Positions 37,577 through 51,879 of a DNA stretch of 64,000 bases are shown here, piece after piece (positions within the stretch are counted from its first letter, which is position 1; every line of letters starts with the position of its first letter). The stretch covers positions 124,001 to 188,000 of the forward strand of contig JAKNDB010000066.1 in NCBI GenBank assembly GCA_024305405.1. Reading direction: 5' to 3'. The notes beneath the pieces are model-generated. The model searched no databases, was not told where the DNA came from, and worked only from the letters and a program-made list of their open reading frames with translations. Position numbers and translations under genes: made by a program. The DNA comes from Dirofilaria immitis. Lineage: Eukaryota; Nematoda; Chromadorea; Rhabditida; Onchocercidae.

Positions 37577-39309
37577 TTAAGCATTGACAACGATCGTTCT
37601 CGCAGCAATATCATAGCCAGCACGGTTATAGGTAAAGGCAAAAGCTGCTGCACTGAGCGGAAAAAGTAGGTTGATAAGCATGTTTTTCGTTAGTGATCGT
37701 ATCAAAGAACTGAAATATTTCCTATAGGCTTTTGAAGCTGATTGTTTCAGTACGTTTGAAATCGTGAAATCAAATGATTATCATGTTAATAGGAAAATTC
37801 GTCAGTATGTAAAAAGAAGCTAACTTTTTGAATGGGACATTGAGCGTCCGGACGACATTCACTTCTTCGCTGCCTGGTATCGGTGTCACCTGGTAACAAG
37901 TAATCACTTGAATATTCAACGCGACTTTTCCTGGTGTTTGTCCAGCAGGCAATGATCCAAAACCATATGATATAAATAAGGCCTGGAACAAAACTTGTAA
38001 TACTGATGAAATCTGATAAGGATATGAATGAAGTTTACAATAATTTAAATCGAGATTGAAACAGAAAAACGTGTTTCAAATGAGTTAAAGTTGGATTTGA
38101 TAGATTTTATGTCAATGACCTAATAGTGTTTAGTACTTTATAATACTAAAATAATGCACATATAAAGGACATTGGGGTTTTTATATCAATGGCGAGGATA
38201 GTCTAAACTAGAAAATGATAAAAGCTTGAAATCTGATATTTTTAAAAAAATTCAAGGGTGAAGATATGAAACCTGAGTAGTATTAAATATCTACAGCATA
38301 ATACTTGACATAATTGAATCTAATTAATTATATCTCTAAATTTTTTCTAAATATTTCTAAAATAGAAAAAATTCACTGACCTCTACAATACTAACGACGA
38401 CTTTTGCGAGCATTTCAATGGGGAATAATTCTTGAGTTACGTCAATCAATGTATGCAAATCGGCGTCATCACCCAATAATCGATCGTATTTATCCAGATC
38501 CCTAGATATATACTGAAGCGATTTTGATAACAATAAGTGTTATTTAATTCTATCCAGAAGCTTGTTCTATCCAGAAGTACTTTTGTGCTTCAAGAACTTC
38601 AGTTTTCCTTATCAACAAGCTTAGGTGGACTAATACGGAAATTGAAGCTTTTTCATATTAGAGAATTCAAGTTTTCCATTGAGATCGCTCCAATCATAAC
38701 TTTCCATACTGAAACTCTCAGCAATATTCTTCATTACTTCCGCATAATTTTGATATTGGACGGTTTTAAAAGAGCATTCTATTTGACAACGTTTGGCAAG
38801 AAATTTCATATGTGAAATAAATAGAGCAATCTCATAATATCTATTATTATAAGAAATAAAAAGAAATGACACTTACACAATACCAATTTCCACCAAGAAA
38901 TAGACAATAAATAATTTTGCGACAAATGCAAAAACAAAATCGATAATTTCCGCAAAGATACGACGTGTGAAGGATGGAATCGTGCGTCGTTGAACGAAAT
39001 GGCTTGAATTCGACATATTAGTGGTTGGTGGAGAAGAACTTGATGATGATAATGTCATAGCAAACGATGTATGAGGTACCATATTTTCTGGCCGGTTACA
39101 TGATGCCAAATATGCTAATGAATGCATAGTTGCCATCTGATGACAAAGTGCCCAGCATTGAGTTGTCAATAACCATTTACGCAGTTCGATCGCATATGCC
39201 GCAGCACTACCATAATTAACGACCGGAGGTACCATCAACGTAGTGGGTTGCGACGATTCCAGTCGATTTTTTGATCCTCTGACTTTTCGCGTTTTCGCAT
39301 TTCCGCCAT
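37577..39309 (-). CDS. FAM8A1-like RDD-domain membrane protein
   Basis: Multi-pass ER membrane protein; the vertebrate relative FAM8A1 is an accessory of the HRD1 ERAD ligase (family knowledge). Exons: 39309-38877, 38501-38381, 37982-37825 and 37709-37577, all in phase. The N-terminal part is basic (MAEMRKREKSEDQK), then Ser-rich. The RDD core follows with RRIFAEIIDFVFAFVAKLF, then SLPAGQTPGKVALNIQVITC (hallmark TPGK), then a last exon with YNRAGYDIAARTIVV, which matches the conserved end of FAM8A1. Exon 1 needs one extra base in the T-run at 39267-39272 to connect the start to the rest. Intron 2 is long (38380-37983). Confidence 0.88.
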
Positions 39310-40391
39310 TTTGTCTGCAAGATCTAATTAAAATTTTTCATCTTAGCAAACTTTGGATATCCGTGATAATAGTAAATAACTCGGCAATATTTAAATGATT
39401 ACTGCAACTAATTTAGAATGAAATTGCTAATTATAGGTCCGAATTTGTAACTATACTAACCTGTGACATGAACTGAATTCGTGCATATGAGATGTCAGAT
39501 ATCTATGCTTGATATTGTATGACTAAGACAAAGTTATAATATGTGGCCCTAATACTTGATTAATTACAAGCCAAAAAATAAGCAGTACGAGATATCTGAG
39601 AGTCGCTAGCAAATGTTGAAACAAATTATGAAAAACGAGAAGTTGCATATTCATTAAGGAATCCACGTCATATAAAAAAAAGCTATTCTATTTTTATCTT
39701 CAAATAAGAACAGCAAAGCAGTATAGGAACATTCCAAAATCTTTAGTTCTCTCAATCCTCATCAAAATTAACTTGCAGATCAAAATCCAGTTGAGATAAG
39801 CTTCGTCGTATCGATTCTCGGATAGGACCGCGTTATTGGTTAGGTCTCATTAAGCAATAATTTGCAAGGCTTGTTATGGGGGTTTTGCAGATATTCCATG
39901 GACTTTCAGGAGGGAGTTCTTGGAAGTTACGATTGTAAGATTTTAGAGTTCAATTTGCATAAGGCTGTTTATAGTTTCCTATCCTTGAACTTTTTCGATA
40001 GTGATGGTAAAAAAATGCTTATCCAAAAATGCAAATTTTCGGAAGAAATTTTGAATCTCTGGGAAAAATTTATAAGTTGTCGTTTAGCAGCTGGGTTCAT
40101 TTGTATGTTACTATCCGTAACACACTATTTATCAAAGCGGATAAAGTTTAATTTTGGAATATTCAGTTTGAGACACATATTACATAAATCATATGTTATA
40201 GATTGTAATACATTAAAATTATTAATCATTTGTTTTTATATATTATACTAAGATTTAAATTATAGTTAACCTAATGCGAATGCACCAAAAGCAATGACAT
40301 CTGGATATTAGACACATTAAAAAAAAGCAATGATATACACAAAAAATGTATCATTTCTATTTTCTGATTATGCATTTTAAGGTACACGATA
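39310..40391. other. divergent intergenic region
   Basis: Lies between the FAM8A1-like gene (-) and the NAF1 gene (+). The 129-codon open frame at 39862-40251 has no family resemblance or splice support, so I leave it as non-coding. No promoter element recognised. Confidence 0.45.
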
Positions 40392-43300
40392 ATGGATTCT
40401 GATAAAATTGATCACAAAAGTAAAATACAAATGACGCATGTGAACATCGAAGTCGGCAAGGTTTTCTTTTTTATTTATTCTTTCTTTTCAGGCACAAAAG
40501 TTTTAAGTATCTTTAAAATATATGGAGTGGTACGGAATGACAGTATTGTTATGTTTCGATATATTATAATAGAGGAAGGGATGAGAAATATGTGGAACGG
40601 AAAAATTTATTAAATGATGAGATAATTATAAGTTATAAGGCGGTTGTCGGTAAAGAAATAATTTCATCTTAGTTTTTCGTGCATTGATTATCTCAGTCAT
40701 GAATAGAAATTCATTTCAGGATGATTTGTTGCAGACAGTTGTTGCAGAAATTGTAACTAATATCGTTGATTTGGTATGCAAGAGATGTATGTCATTCGAT
40801 TATTTTTTGACCGTTTCAATATCGTTGATGTGGCGAATTTTAGGTTTGTTAGGATATTCGAAATTTTGTATAAGTAAATAGTTTTTGCCGTTTTTAGCTA
40901 CGATAGTGGCATTTTTTTCCAAACATATTTTTTTAAAAATTACTCATTTTAGGAGAAATAATTATAAACTGTCGGAAAATTCATTCACAATTCAGTCGAG
41001 CAGTGATAGTTCGGATGATGAATTCGACAGGTTTGCTTCCTTCTTCTTATTGCTTTTGACTTTTGGAAATATATTTGATAATTTTCATAGTAAAAAAAAA
41101 TTAAAATTTGTTTAAACACATAAAGAAATTTTATGTTTTGTAGAATAATGCTATTGTTTGAAATAAATCGAAAATAATCGTTGTTTTGCAAACATTTCAA
41201 TTTCTAGTTTAATTTTTTTAATTTGTTTAGCACTTTAAATAATATCAGATTTTTTAGATTTCAATACGAGTATTTAAATTTAGGAACAAGTTTCATTGAT
41301 GGCTTCGAATAATAATTAGCTCGATAAGATTTTATTCTAAGTTTTCTTTTTTAGAATTTTGAAAAATACTCGAAGGCATACGTCGCTGCAGCAAGAAGAA
41401 GATGATAATGACGTAGATGTTGCCATTTCAGTGAAAACAAATACAAAACTTATTGAGCATGAATATGACACAATGCCTGCTATTGAAGAGCTCAGGATTC
41501 ATGTTGAAGAAGACATACTGTTGGAGAAGTTTGGGAAAATTGTGAATATCGTCGACAGATTAGGTAATACAAAAATTTTGGGAGATGATATGATGTTACA
41601 GTATCATTATCATCGGACTTCTTATCATACTTAACTATAATCAGTGATCCTATTTTCAAATATTGCATTATTGTGAATTAAGTCAGAAATAAGCCTCTTA
41701 ATTTATCATCTAAATAATATTAAAAGTACGGTACTAATGATCACTATGGTGTGTGTTTTCTTTTGTGTTGTCATGATCATGTTTTACGCAAACAATGTGT
41801 TACTGAATAATGTAAATATAATTTCTGTTCTTTTTAGTAGTGATTGAAGCTGATTCGAACATAGCGCTTGATTTTGATACTATAATTTTCGATGCTGAAC
41901 GCAATGCTGTAGGACGGGTACATTCATTCCTGTTTTTCTTTTTGTTTATCAAAATAAATGTGAAGGAAGAATAACCCGATATTTTCCTACAAATTTTTGG
42001 TTTTTGTTAATTAGTGAAGGACTTTTGTTGAAGCTCCTCAACAAATTTGTTGTTAAAATTCTGTTTTCAACGAGATCAATGGATTTTTGCATTTATTTAT
42101 TTATCATAATAGGATAGATGAAATGTTGATATAAGATATTTTAGAATCTCATGTGTTATGATAGGTTACAGAATAGTATCACGTTATCTTTGTTTTCAAG
42201 TTATCGAATGAATTGAGTTATTCCATGTTTTTTCCATCATTTCATTGTTTATTTAACAAATTCATTAAATAAATAGCTTGATTGCCGCACTGTTCCAGAT
42301 ATTTGACGTCTTCGGACCAGTTGCTAGACCAATGTATGCGATTCTTTTTAATGATATTAAGGAAGCAAATGAATGGGAAATGGGTAGTGCTATGTATTAT
42401 GCTCCACTGGCTTCCCAGTTCACTCATACAATATTTACAGAGAAGTTGAAGCAGTAAGTTTTTCATTCTTTAATGAAAATGATTTTGATAAGATTGGAGA
42501 TATCAAACTGGAAACTTGAGGTTTGAGATTTTGTCATGACATTAATGATTAATCGAATTAAATGGATATTCCTTAGAGTATAATTTATAGAAATAATGAT
42601 AGTTTTGAAGTTACAGTGACGTAAACATCTCGAAATAAACTTACAATAACAGCTATTTTATCACTCATTTATTATGATCTTTTTTTTGTTAGAACTGTTT
42701 ATAATCGATTCAAGTCAATAAAACGCTTGATTAGTAAGCATTTGTGGATGCTAATGAATTAGTTTCTTACTATTCAAGCATTTTTGAAATGAAAAATAGT
42801 TATTAGTAGACAAACGTTTTTCAGAGAAAAGGCAGCTGATGGCTGTTGGGATGGTGAAGGTGAGTGTCCCGACGACATGCTAGCGTTTAGTGATGATGAA
42901 ACCGAACAACGATATAAAGTAAAACATCGCACTGCAAAAATCAGCGGTGAAGGTCGGTAGATATTAGTGGTATTAATTTTTTAGAAATTTTTGTAGAATT
43001 GACATTTTGTCTGGTAATGACTTTAAAATTTTTCGTCCAATATTGCAGTATTTTTCGTTATGGCTCTTGAATTTAAAGCAAATTGTACGTATCCAAATGA
43101 TTCACGCAGTAGCACTTTATCACGTAACGTATGTTTAGGGAAACACATACTTGGCAGTCCAAGAAGCAAGAAAGCTCGATATTTATTAAAACGTGGTCAG
43201 CCGAATTGTAGAAATTATAACATGACACGACAATTTCGAAGTAATTTAGAATATAACCAATATGGCGGTAGTGTAGTGAGTAGCAATTTCAAGCAGTAAG

Positions 43301-43634
43301 TGTTTAATACTTATGATTTTCATATGTTTAATCATTATGATGTCCTGAATTTTTTGAGTGATATATAACTATGTAAGAAGAAAATGTCATTATTTGCATT
43401 AATACATGAATGGAAGATATGCTAATAATGTTTACCTCTAAAGTTTTATGAAAAACATTGCTGTACTTATTTTTATATCATAGGAATCCAATGCATCAAT
43501 CATCCTTTTGGTCAGCAGCAATGAATGAAGCTGGACTTCGGCAGTTTCAGCCAGACCTTTGTTTAACATCTTTTGGAATGTCAGAATGTCGAAATCATTC
43601 ATTTTTTGAAAAAAATATGGATTTAAGACAGTAG
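40392..43634 (+). CDS. NAF1, H/ACA snoRNP assembly factor
   Basis: Nuclear assembly factor that holds the place of GAR1 on H/ACA snoRNPs (pseudouridylation and telomerase RNPs). Exons: 40392-40459, 40720-40773, 40953-41030 (Ser/Asp-rich), 41355-41563 (FGKIVNIVDRL), 41838-41917 (EADSNIALDFDTIIFDAE), 42299-42453 (IFDVFGPVARPMYAILFN, MYYAPLASQFTHTIFTEKL), 42825-42952 (CPDDMLAFSDDETEQ), 43049-43295, 43494-43634. The Gar1/Naf1 RNA-binding domain spans exons 4-6 and carries the G-x-I-F-E/D-x-F-G-P-V signature. The third exon needs one base added in the A3 at 40956. The last two exons are weakly conserved, as is usual for NAF1 tails. Confidence 0.92.
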
Positions 43635-44968
43635 TCATCTTTCCATTCTCTGCAAAAGGTAGAAAAATATTATGTGAGGTGTATTTCCCTAGACCATGAA
43701 ATTCACTGCAAAATAAAAATAATTGATTGTCCAGCATTGTACTTGAATGCTTTATCAAACAAGCTTATGTTTTCAAATCCAAGAAGATTGTAGCACTGAC
43801 AGTACTATGCCATCTTGTACCTCATTTGACTGTTTGCTTCTCTAGATTGTTCTGTCCTTAAAATTTTCGAAATGCAAAAATTTTTGGCGTTTAATGGATT
43901 ACTTAAAATTTAATTGTTCACAAATTTTGAAATTTATTTTGAATTATAAATTTAATCTGCAATGATTCATATTCTCATTTTTCATACTTTTTATGAGAAG
44001 GGTGAAGGGTATGATTCTTACTATTATTTATCGAAAAAAATAAACGTTGAATTATGAAACATATATAAAATTTTCAAGTGTGTCGGTGTATGTGAATTTA
44101 ATTTAAAATTTATAAATTTAATTTGCACGCATTCTGGTGATATACGAAACTGAATTATGCTATAATTATATATTTATACACATTTGCTCGGTGGTTTATA
44201 CTTTAATTATTATTTTTGGTATTTTAAAGTTCTGATTCTATCACTGTGTTGGAAATTGTGAATAAAACTTTGTTGGTATCGTTTTGATTATAATATTTAC
44301 TGTGTGCATTTTCAAAAATATGTATATTCCAACAAAAACTCGTAACAATAATAGATGATAAGTTGTATCTCTAATAAACTTGCCATTATTTATTTCAGTT
44401 AACTTAAATTTAGAGAGTTTATTTTTATTCGGTCATTTACAGCAGTTGTAGTACTTGCAACGAATAGACTTTTTGCTGAATGCTGTAGTGAGGATCGGCA
44501 GTGCGATAAATCGTTTTTGTTGGACTTGACGTTCCCAATTAGTGAAAATGTTCCGGCAACAGAAAAATGCTCAATAGTTTATTTATTGTGAATACTTCTG
44601 GGTATGTTCGTATTAATTATTAGTATGTTAAATTTCAGCCTCATTTTGAGGAGAATATTGATCTGTCATCCATGTAGATCACTTATTCCTCTCATTGTGT
44701 CTCCAGCATTCTTCACCAACTTCCATTTTGCTGATCATAACTTGCTTTCTTTTCTTAGTTTCTTAATTAGTTAGTTTATTGAATTGATATCGAGTAAATA
44801 TCACTCCCACCTGTGCATATATTTATAGTTTAGAAGATTAAGTTGAGTCAAAAAAATTCCTATTTCAAATTTGATGAATAAATACTAAACTAAGTGAAAA
44901 TAACAACTTCATGGCCTTATACAAAACTAAGACATAAATAGTATTAGAATTCGCAAAGACGAATATCA

Positions 44969-44999
<31 letters not shown>

Positions 45000-45446
45000 G
45001 CTATTGCAAATGAAATCAGTAATACTTCCTACCATTTTCTATTTAAAACAGGAATTATGTTGTGAGGAATAAGGAAAGAAAGTGAATTAAGTAAAAAAAT
45101 ATCATTATTGAGAGCTATATATACATATATGTAGAAAATTGAGGTTTCTGACTTAATTTCCCTTTTCCTTAAGGCGATATTTCGACGATCTTTTCTTTGC
45201 TTTGAGAGACAAAGATTGAAAAGCAGTATTTCAGGATTAGCTATTGTCGCTTAACCTATTCATTACTATGTATCGAAAATAGGTTGAAGAGATTCATCAT
45301 AAATCTATAACTTATGGCCAGATTGAAAGCTGAATTTAAAAATATCTGTTGAAAGAGCCAATTACGATATGATCGAGAAAGTTTTTATTAGCTTCTTTTA
45401 TTGTTCCAATTTTTTTTACTATACTAGATTACTTGCCTTGTTTTAG
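43635..45446. other. intergenic stretch; expected to hold AP-3 mu exon 1
   Basis: AT-rich region between the NAF1 stop and the first recognised AP-3 mu exon. The usual first exon of the mu subunit (about 12 codons) should be here, but I could not identify it. A (TA)n run is at 44977-44999. Confidence 0.5.
44977..44999. repeat. (TA)n microsatellite
   Basis: Uninterrupted TA dinucleotide run of about 23 bases in the NAF1 to AP-3 mu spacer. Confidence 0.9.
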
Positions 45447-48400
45447 CGACATTATTCTCGAGAAACATTGGAAATCTGTTATTCACCGATCGATATGTGA
45501 CTATTTTTTCGAAGCCCAAAAAAGGTATTTTATGTGCTAACGGATTAAAAACAAAAACCACCTAATAATTTTTTTCCTAGTAGTGCAAATATTTGTTGTC
45601 TTCAAATCGGATCAGGTTAATCGTGATGCATGAAAAGCTATTTCAGATTTATGCATTTTAACATCAGTTTCATAACTTCTTTTCAAATGCACCCTTAGTG
45701 GCTTATCAGCTTATTCTCCTTTGAGTAGAGTGGATTCTCACTGTGCTTGAATCTTCTGGATGATGTATTTCAAATCCAAACATTGCTATTCTGTTCAGTA
45801 CTGAAGTATTATGATCTAAATTGATAACGATAGTTTCAGGCAGCTTACCCGGAGGATGTACCACCAGTTATATCAACACCTCATCATTATCTCATTAGTG
45901 TTTATTACAACCATCTTTATCTTCTTGCCATAACTGTGTCAGAGAGTAAGTTGCTCATAATTTACGTTGAGAAATTGTAATTTATAAAGAATTTAATAAT
46001 AAATGAATTTTTGGCGACTTTTATAAGTTAGAAGAAGAGAAAACTAATTCCACTTTATAATTTTTTAAGAAACTATGAATATCTGCTTTAGAGTCATTGT
46101 ATTTTATAAGCTGCAACCTTATTTATTCTTTCCTGAGTACATTTCTATTTTTTCTTGTTCATCAAATGATAATTGAGACCATTTATTAATTTTTAGGTAC
46201 ATATAACTGTTAGTATTTTTCTATGTTTACAAAAGTGGATTGTTTTAAATAATAATTTAGGATTGTCTCTGATGGAACAGCCGAGTAATTTGAGAACTAA
46301 AGAATTGCTCCGTTTCATATTCATTATGCTATAATTTTTTTCGTATCCGTATATGTCTCTGCGAATGAGCAAAATATTTAAGTGTATTAAAAGTAAATTC
46401 TAGCTCCACCATTAATGGTAATCGAGTTTTTGCATCGCGTCATTGCTACATTTGTGGAATATTTCGAAGAATTCACCGATAATGCAGTTAAAGAAAACTG
46501 TGTCATGGTTTTTGAAGTAATTTTTTTCGCGATTTATGGCGTCATTGTCATAATGTCAATAATGAATTAATAGGAATAGCTTTCTGTAATCTATCCATGA
46601 TTTATTTTGATCGCTACATTGAGTCACATTTTTCTATTTCGAATCATTCTTATCATTTCATTCTGATAGATATTCAAAACCTATGGTTCTTATTTTGTCC
46701 TTATTTGTATATAATTTTATTCTAGCTGTTAGATGAAATGCTTGATAATGGCTTTCCATTGGCTACAGAATTGAACGTCTTACAAGAGCTTATCAAACCG
46801 CCCAATTTCCTCCGAACCATCGCTAATCAAGTAAATTATTCAAATAATTTAATTGGCAAACTGTTTAACTTTTTGATTTTGATTCAATCAAATAAAATTT
46901 CCTTAAGAAATATCAATGCTTTGGAAGTTTTTTAAATTAATTAGATGATAGTCAAATGTGATCATCGAAATAAAAATACTAAATTAATGTGATGATGTTG
47001 ATAGTATATGTGAGGAAAGTCTTTTTTTTTTCGCAGGTAATGGGTCGAACGAATGTTTCGGAAATATTACCAACTGGACAACTTTCTAATATACCTTGGA
47101 GAAGAGCTGATGTTAAGTATACAAACAATGAAGCTTATTTCGATGTTATCGAGGAAATTGATGCCATTATAGATCGGCAAGGTGCTACCGTATTCTCTGA
47201 GATACAAGGATATGTTAGTAATTCAGTTTTCTTTCCCTATATCATATTAGTTTTCTGATGGTTTGTCTATCCTCAAATTTTATTTTAATTTTTCATAATA
47301 ACCCTTCTTTTCATATTAATTTATGCCTCTGTTTAGCACCAAAAGGTATATTAAGAATGTTCTGTAGGTAAATGTTCATTTTGCTACTATATTATCATCA
47401 GAGACAAAATAACCTCTGAATTTGCTTTTTCAGATAGATTGTTGCTGCAAACTTTCTGGTATGCCTGATTTAACGATGTCATTAATTAATCCAAGATTAT
47501 TAGATGATGTTTCATTCCATCCTTGCGTGCGATTTAAACGATGGGAAGTAAGTGTTTTGTTATTTCATTTTCTTATTTATCAGAAGCAATTTTTTTATGG
47601 AAAGAAAAATTTTGGCATTTTTTGTTTGAGAAAATCACTTTAATAAAAGAAAATATATATCATTCCAAGATTATAAGCATTGACTCAAACATGAGCTTTC
47701 TTACAATTTGAAATATTTGCTAAAATATCGTGATATTTCATAGATATTCAAATATCTTTTTTATTAATAAACTTTTCATTTATTTAACAGAATGAGCGAG
47801 TATTGTCATTTGTGCCACCTGATGGAAATTTTCGCTTGCTCTCCTACCACATTGGTTCGCAAAAGTAAGTTGAGTGATAATAAAATTTTCTTTCGAGTAA
47901 TAATTTTCAGGTCTAAACTTTCCAAAGCTTAGGCGGATATAAATAGAAAAATGTTTGATTTTCTTTTCTTTGATATAAGAATTTTTAACAAGTCTTTATT
48001 TTTTCTCCATTTTCGACATGTAACGCATTATATACTTTTTATGTTTTCTTTTTTTACGAAATGTACCATATTTTTCAGTATGGTTGCGATACCGGTATAC
48101 GTACGTCACAATATATCACTTAAGCCAGGAACTACTGGACGAGTCGAGTTAACAGTTGGTCCGAAGCAGAGTATGGGTAAAGTGGTAAAATTATTGTTTT
48201 TATTTTTGATTTTCTATACTGATACTGTTTTTTTTCATTGCTCTCATCATAGTTATAACGAAAACGATTAGTGGAAACAGAAGTCCGAGTGATTTTTATA
48301 AATTTTTGAACGCCATGATAGTTTTCAAAATGCTGAGTTACTGATATTACTATAAATATTAATTACGTTAGGCTTGATTTTTTTAAATTTTTAGTATTAA

Positions 48401-49188
48401 AATGAGATGCTGTGAAAAATATATAATGAAATAGATAGCAATATGCTGAAAATTGTTATAGTTGACAATTTTTAAATAATTGCAATTTTAGTTGGAAGAT
48501 GTTATCGTGGAGATGACAATGCCAAAACCGGTGCAAAATTGTATGCTAATATCAAGTACCGGAAAATGCTCTTTTGATCCGACAACGAAATTGTTCCAAT
48601 GGAATATTGGAAAAATCGAACTAGGCAAACCACCAACTTTAAAAGGAACTGTATGTTATTCTCTTTTTCTTTCTTTCAACATTTCTGTAAGTGCTCTTTA
48701 ATTTTTTTTTCATTTTAATTGAATTATGAATTGTGTTTTCATCGTTACTATTCTTTGCATAATCGCTTGTTGAAGTGTTTCAGTTGATGCACAACTATAG
48801 TGAAATTTAATAATTTCTTCTAAAGCTGTTTTTGCCGAAATTTTTGTATTTTATTATCTTTAATTACTGAAATAAGAAATGGAAAATCGAAAACAATTAC
48901 TGTTTTAATTGTTTTCTCTAGCAGTCAATTGAGAAATTCATAAGTTAAGAACGATTGCACAGTTTTCCTAATCTTCCTAAATGATTTAAAAGAAACAGTT
49001 ACTTTTAGATTTCCGTCAGCGGTACAGCAAATGTCGAAACACCACCAATTACGGTATATTTCAAAATTAATCAGCTGGCTGTATCAGGGTTAAAAGTGAA
49101 TCGCTTGGATTTGTACGGAGAGAAATATAAGCCGTTCAAAGGTGTTAAATATATCACTAAAGCTGGGAGATTTCAAGTGCGAACGTGA
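45447..49188 (+). CDS. apm-3: AP-3 adaptor complex mu subunit, first exon missing
   Basis: Medium chain of the AP-3 adaptor; recognises tyrosine-based sorting signals for transport to lysosomes and related organelles. Exons: 45447-45524 (EKHWKSV), 45840-45945 (PPVISTPHHYLISVYY), 46404-46516, 46726-46830 (LLDEMLDNGFPLATE), 47037-47213 (LPTGQLSNIPWRR, KYTNNEAYFDV), 47434-47547 (LLDDVSFHPCVRFKRWE), 47791-47864, 48079-48184, 48492-48650, 49009-49188 (LYGEKYKPFKGVKYITKAG and FQVRT then stop). Longin-like N-domain then mu homology domain, as in mammalian AP3M1, ending with the same residues. The junction after the first listed exon is one base short in the A6 at 45518-45523. Confidence 0.95.
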
Positions 49189-51879
49189 TTATTCCTTTGT
49201 TTTAAATTTAACTATTTCTAATTTTATTTGGATGAATTCTTTGTGATTTTTATTTATAGAGCATAGCAACTAGTGATAATAAACCAGGCAAGGTTTGATT
49301 AAAGTATATATTGTATATGACAAAGTATTTTGGTTGAGCCATGGAATTATTTAAGTTTTATTGTAAAGAATATTTTGAACCTGACTTTCGTTAATTTTTG
49401 TTAATAGTTTGACATGGTTTAGGAAATTCATGTTAATTGTGTTTGCATAAGGTAAAGCTACAATAAGCGTTGAATTGCAAGAGAGACAAACAAGTACAGG
49501 ATTTATAATGATACCATCGCTGATTTTGTCATTAGTTTTCTTCATTTTATTCTTTTCACTTCTTTCTTAACCTTGATTTTTTAAATTAATATTTTAGCTA
49601 TATTTGTACAGATATAGTTGTCTAATCTTGTGAGTGTTGCGATCTTTTATCATCTGTCGTATCTTGAATTATGCTAGTTGTGGTATTGCTAATGAAATTA
49701 TTTATTAAATCTATTTTCTTTTTTTTCTCTCTCTCTCTCTCTCTCTACCAAAGATCTCTTTGATATAAATGAAATCTATCATAAAATTACATTTGGAAAT
49801 GGATTTTTCTGAAATCCTTATATTAAAGATTCATCTAAGAAATATCTGATTTCTGCAAAAATGATGAAAAATAATAGATTAAGAAAAAACCGCTATTAGA
49901 CAAAGAATTCCATAAATATTACTATCATTTTCAATCTTATAAAAAGGATGACCATAGATATCGCAGAAGAAAAATTGGAATTTTTTTCTGGATTTTAGTA
50001 TTTTAGACAAAAATCCGAAAAATGGAAAATTTTTCTTTATCATTTTTTAAGGAGAATTAGAAAGTTTGAAGTGTATATAATCAATTAGACTAATTATTAA
50101 TGGATAATTGAAAGTTAAATAGAAATCTGATTCAATTTCGAAGCAGGATAAAATCTTTGCAAGAGTAAAACAACTGCTATTTTATTAACAATGCAGATAT
50201 TGATCGATTCGTTTAAAGCAAATTTGGAGGAATTCGTGCGTGATGTGGGAAAAGTACTGCTGCTTGTTTTATAGATTGATATCATAAATTTGATATTGAT
50301 TGTATTTGCTTAGAAATTAAAATTGCATTTGAAAGTTTGAGAGCGATTATAATCCCGCTATCTTGAGAGCATAATTATCACTTCCGTCAAATAAGTGATA
50401 ATTATCAAATATAGTAAATGATATTGGTAGTATTTGAAGGAGAGACATTAATTTTTAGACGAGAACAGAAATGCATGAAATGCATGCGAGAAGAACTAGC
50501 CCACTATTTGTATGAATTTGTTTGCTTATTCTATTCCATAATTATTCTTATTCTATTTCTTTTGCTAAGAATTTCGTGTCGATTGCTAGGTCAAGGTATC
50601 TAATTACCTTCCATCCTTTCCTCATATCATGCAACACAGAAAAAAAGAATGAAAAAATGAACATACTGGAAGAAGTAGCAAATTACTCTTATCTTTCTCT
50701 GATAATTCCTTTATGCTTTAATCCAATTTCGATTGTCCTTTCAGAGCTCATAATACATCCAACTAGATAGGATGACCTATGACCGGTTGTTTTCAGTATT
50801 ACTTCAACATCTTTACTACATATCGACTTATGCTTCAAAAAAGTTTATTATTTCTTCGCTAAAGTATGCTTGGATAATTAATGATTTAAACCACACTATG
50901 CATAATCATTGAAATTAATAATTGATTTGTCGTATATATGTCAATCAATAATTGACGTGTCGTATATATGATTCTGAAATCACGTGATGCTATTTAATTT
51001 GGAGCACTCTTATGTTAATAGCGCCGATTACCTTCCTTTTTTCAATTCATTTGTTAGATAGGTACAATCCAAATGAGAAATGTTCAGCTATTCTTTAAAC
51101 CTACTATATATTCAGATATATGGGCTAGCAAAAGTGGCCAAAGTCTAAGCCAAGAGATAAAAATCATAGGAAATACTTATTATAGTCTGTGGTAGTCTCT
51201 TACGCAGATGTTAAACGTTCGAAGAGATCATTAAGTGCAGATGCAAATACAAAAATTCCTTGCGATAATTCTAAGTTCAATGCCTTTTTTCCTGGAAAGA
51301 AGTAAAAGGAGGAAATAAAGGGAGAAATAGAAAAGAGAAGTTTCTCGATTTCAAAAAGTTTTTTTCGAGAGACATCCCTTTAAAATCATTGTTATCAGTG
51401 TTATTAGAGTTGATAGTGATCACATATAATCGAAATAGTACAATCAATACAAACATTGGCAACTGTATGTAAATTTGAATCTGGATCGGTACTTAGGATC
51501 ATACGTTAGTAAGTCTTCTTGCGATCTCTCAATTTAATGAGATCTCCAGAATGTTTATAATTCCTAAGACATGTCATTTGATTTTAATAAAATGCTAGAT
51601 GTACCTATTGGATGAAATAGCTTATCAGCGATGATATCTCTGATACTTTGCAATTATTGTTATGCACTGATTGCTTACTTCAATTAAATTATGAATTCGT
51701 TAAAGATAGAAGTCTTTTTTATAGTGGTGGAAGGGAAGACAGAATCATAAATTATTCTTATTATTTCAAATAAAATATGCTCTCACTTTTTCCATTTTTA
51801 TCCTGTTGCATTCCTCCAGTCTTCCTGATATTCGACTATCCATCATCTCTTCAGTTTCATTGATAACGAAAAGTTCTTT
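49189..51879. other. gene-poor stretch
   Basis: AT-rich sequence after AP-3 mu with scattered short open frames lacking splice or family support. It contains a (CT)n run at 49727-49746 and a duplicated TCGTATATATG motif near 50930-50970. No gene recognised. Confidence 0.5.
49727..49746. repeat. (CT)n microsatellite
   Basis: CT dinucleotide run preceded by a T tract, downstream of AP-3 mu. Confidence 0.9.

Noticed and set aside
39862..40251. 129-codon plus-strand open frame
   Set aside because: No family resemblance, no splice acceptor or start context, composition like the surrounding intergenic DNA.
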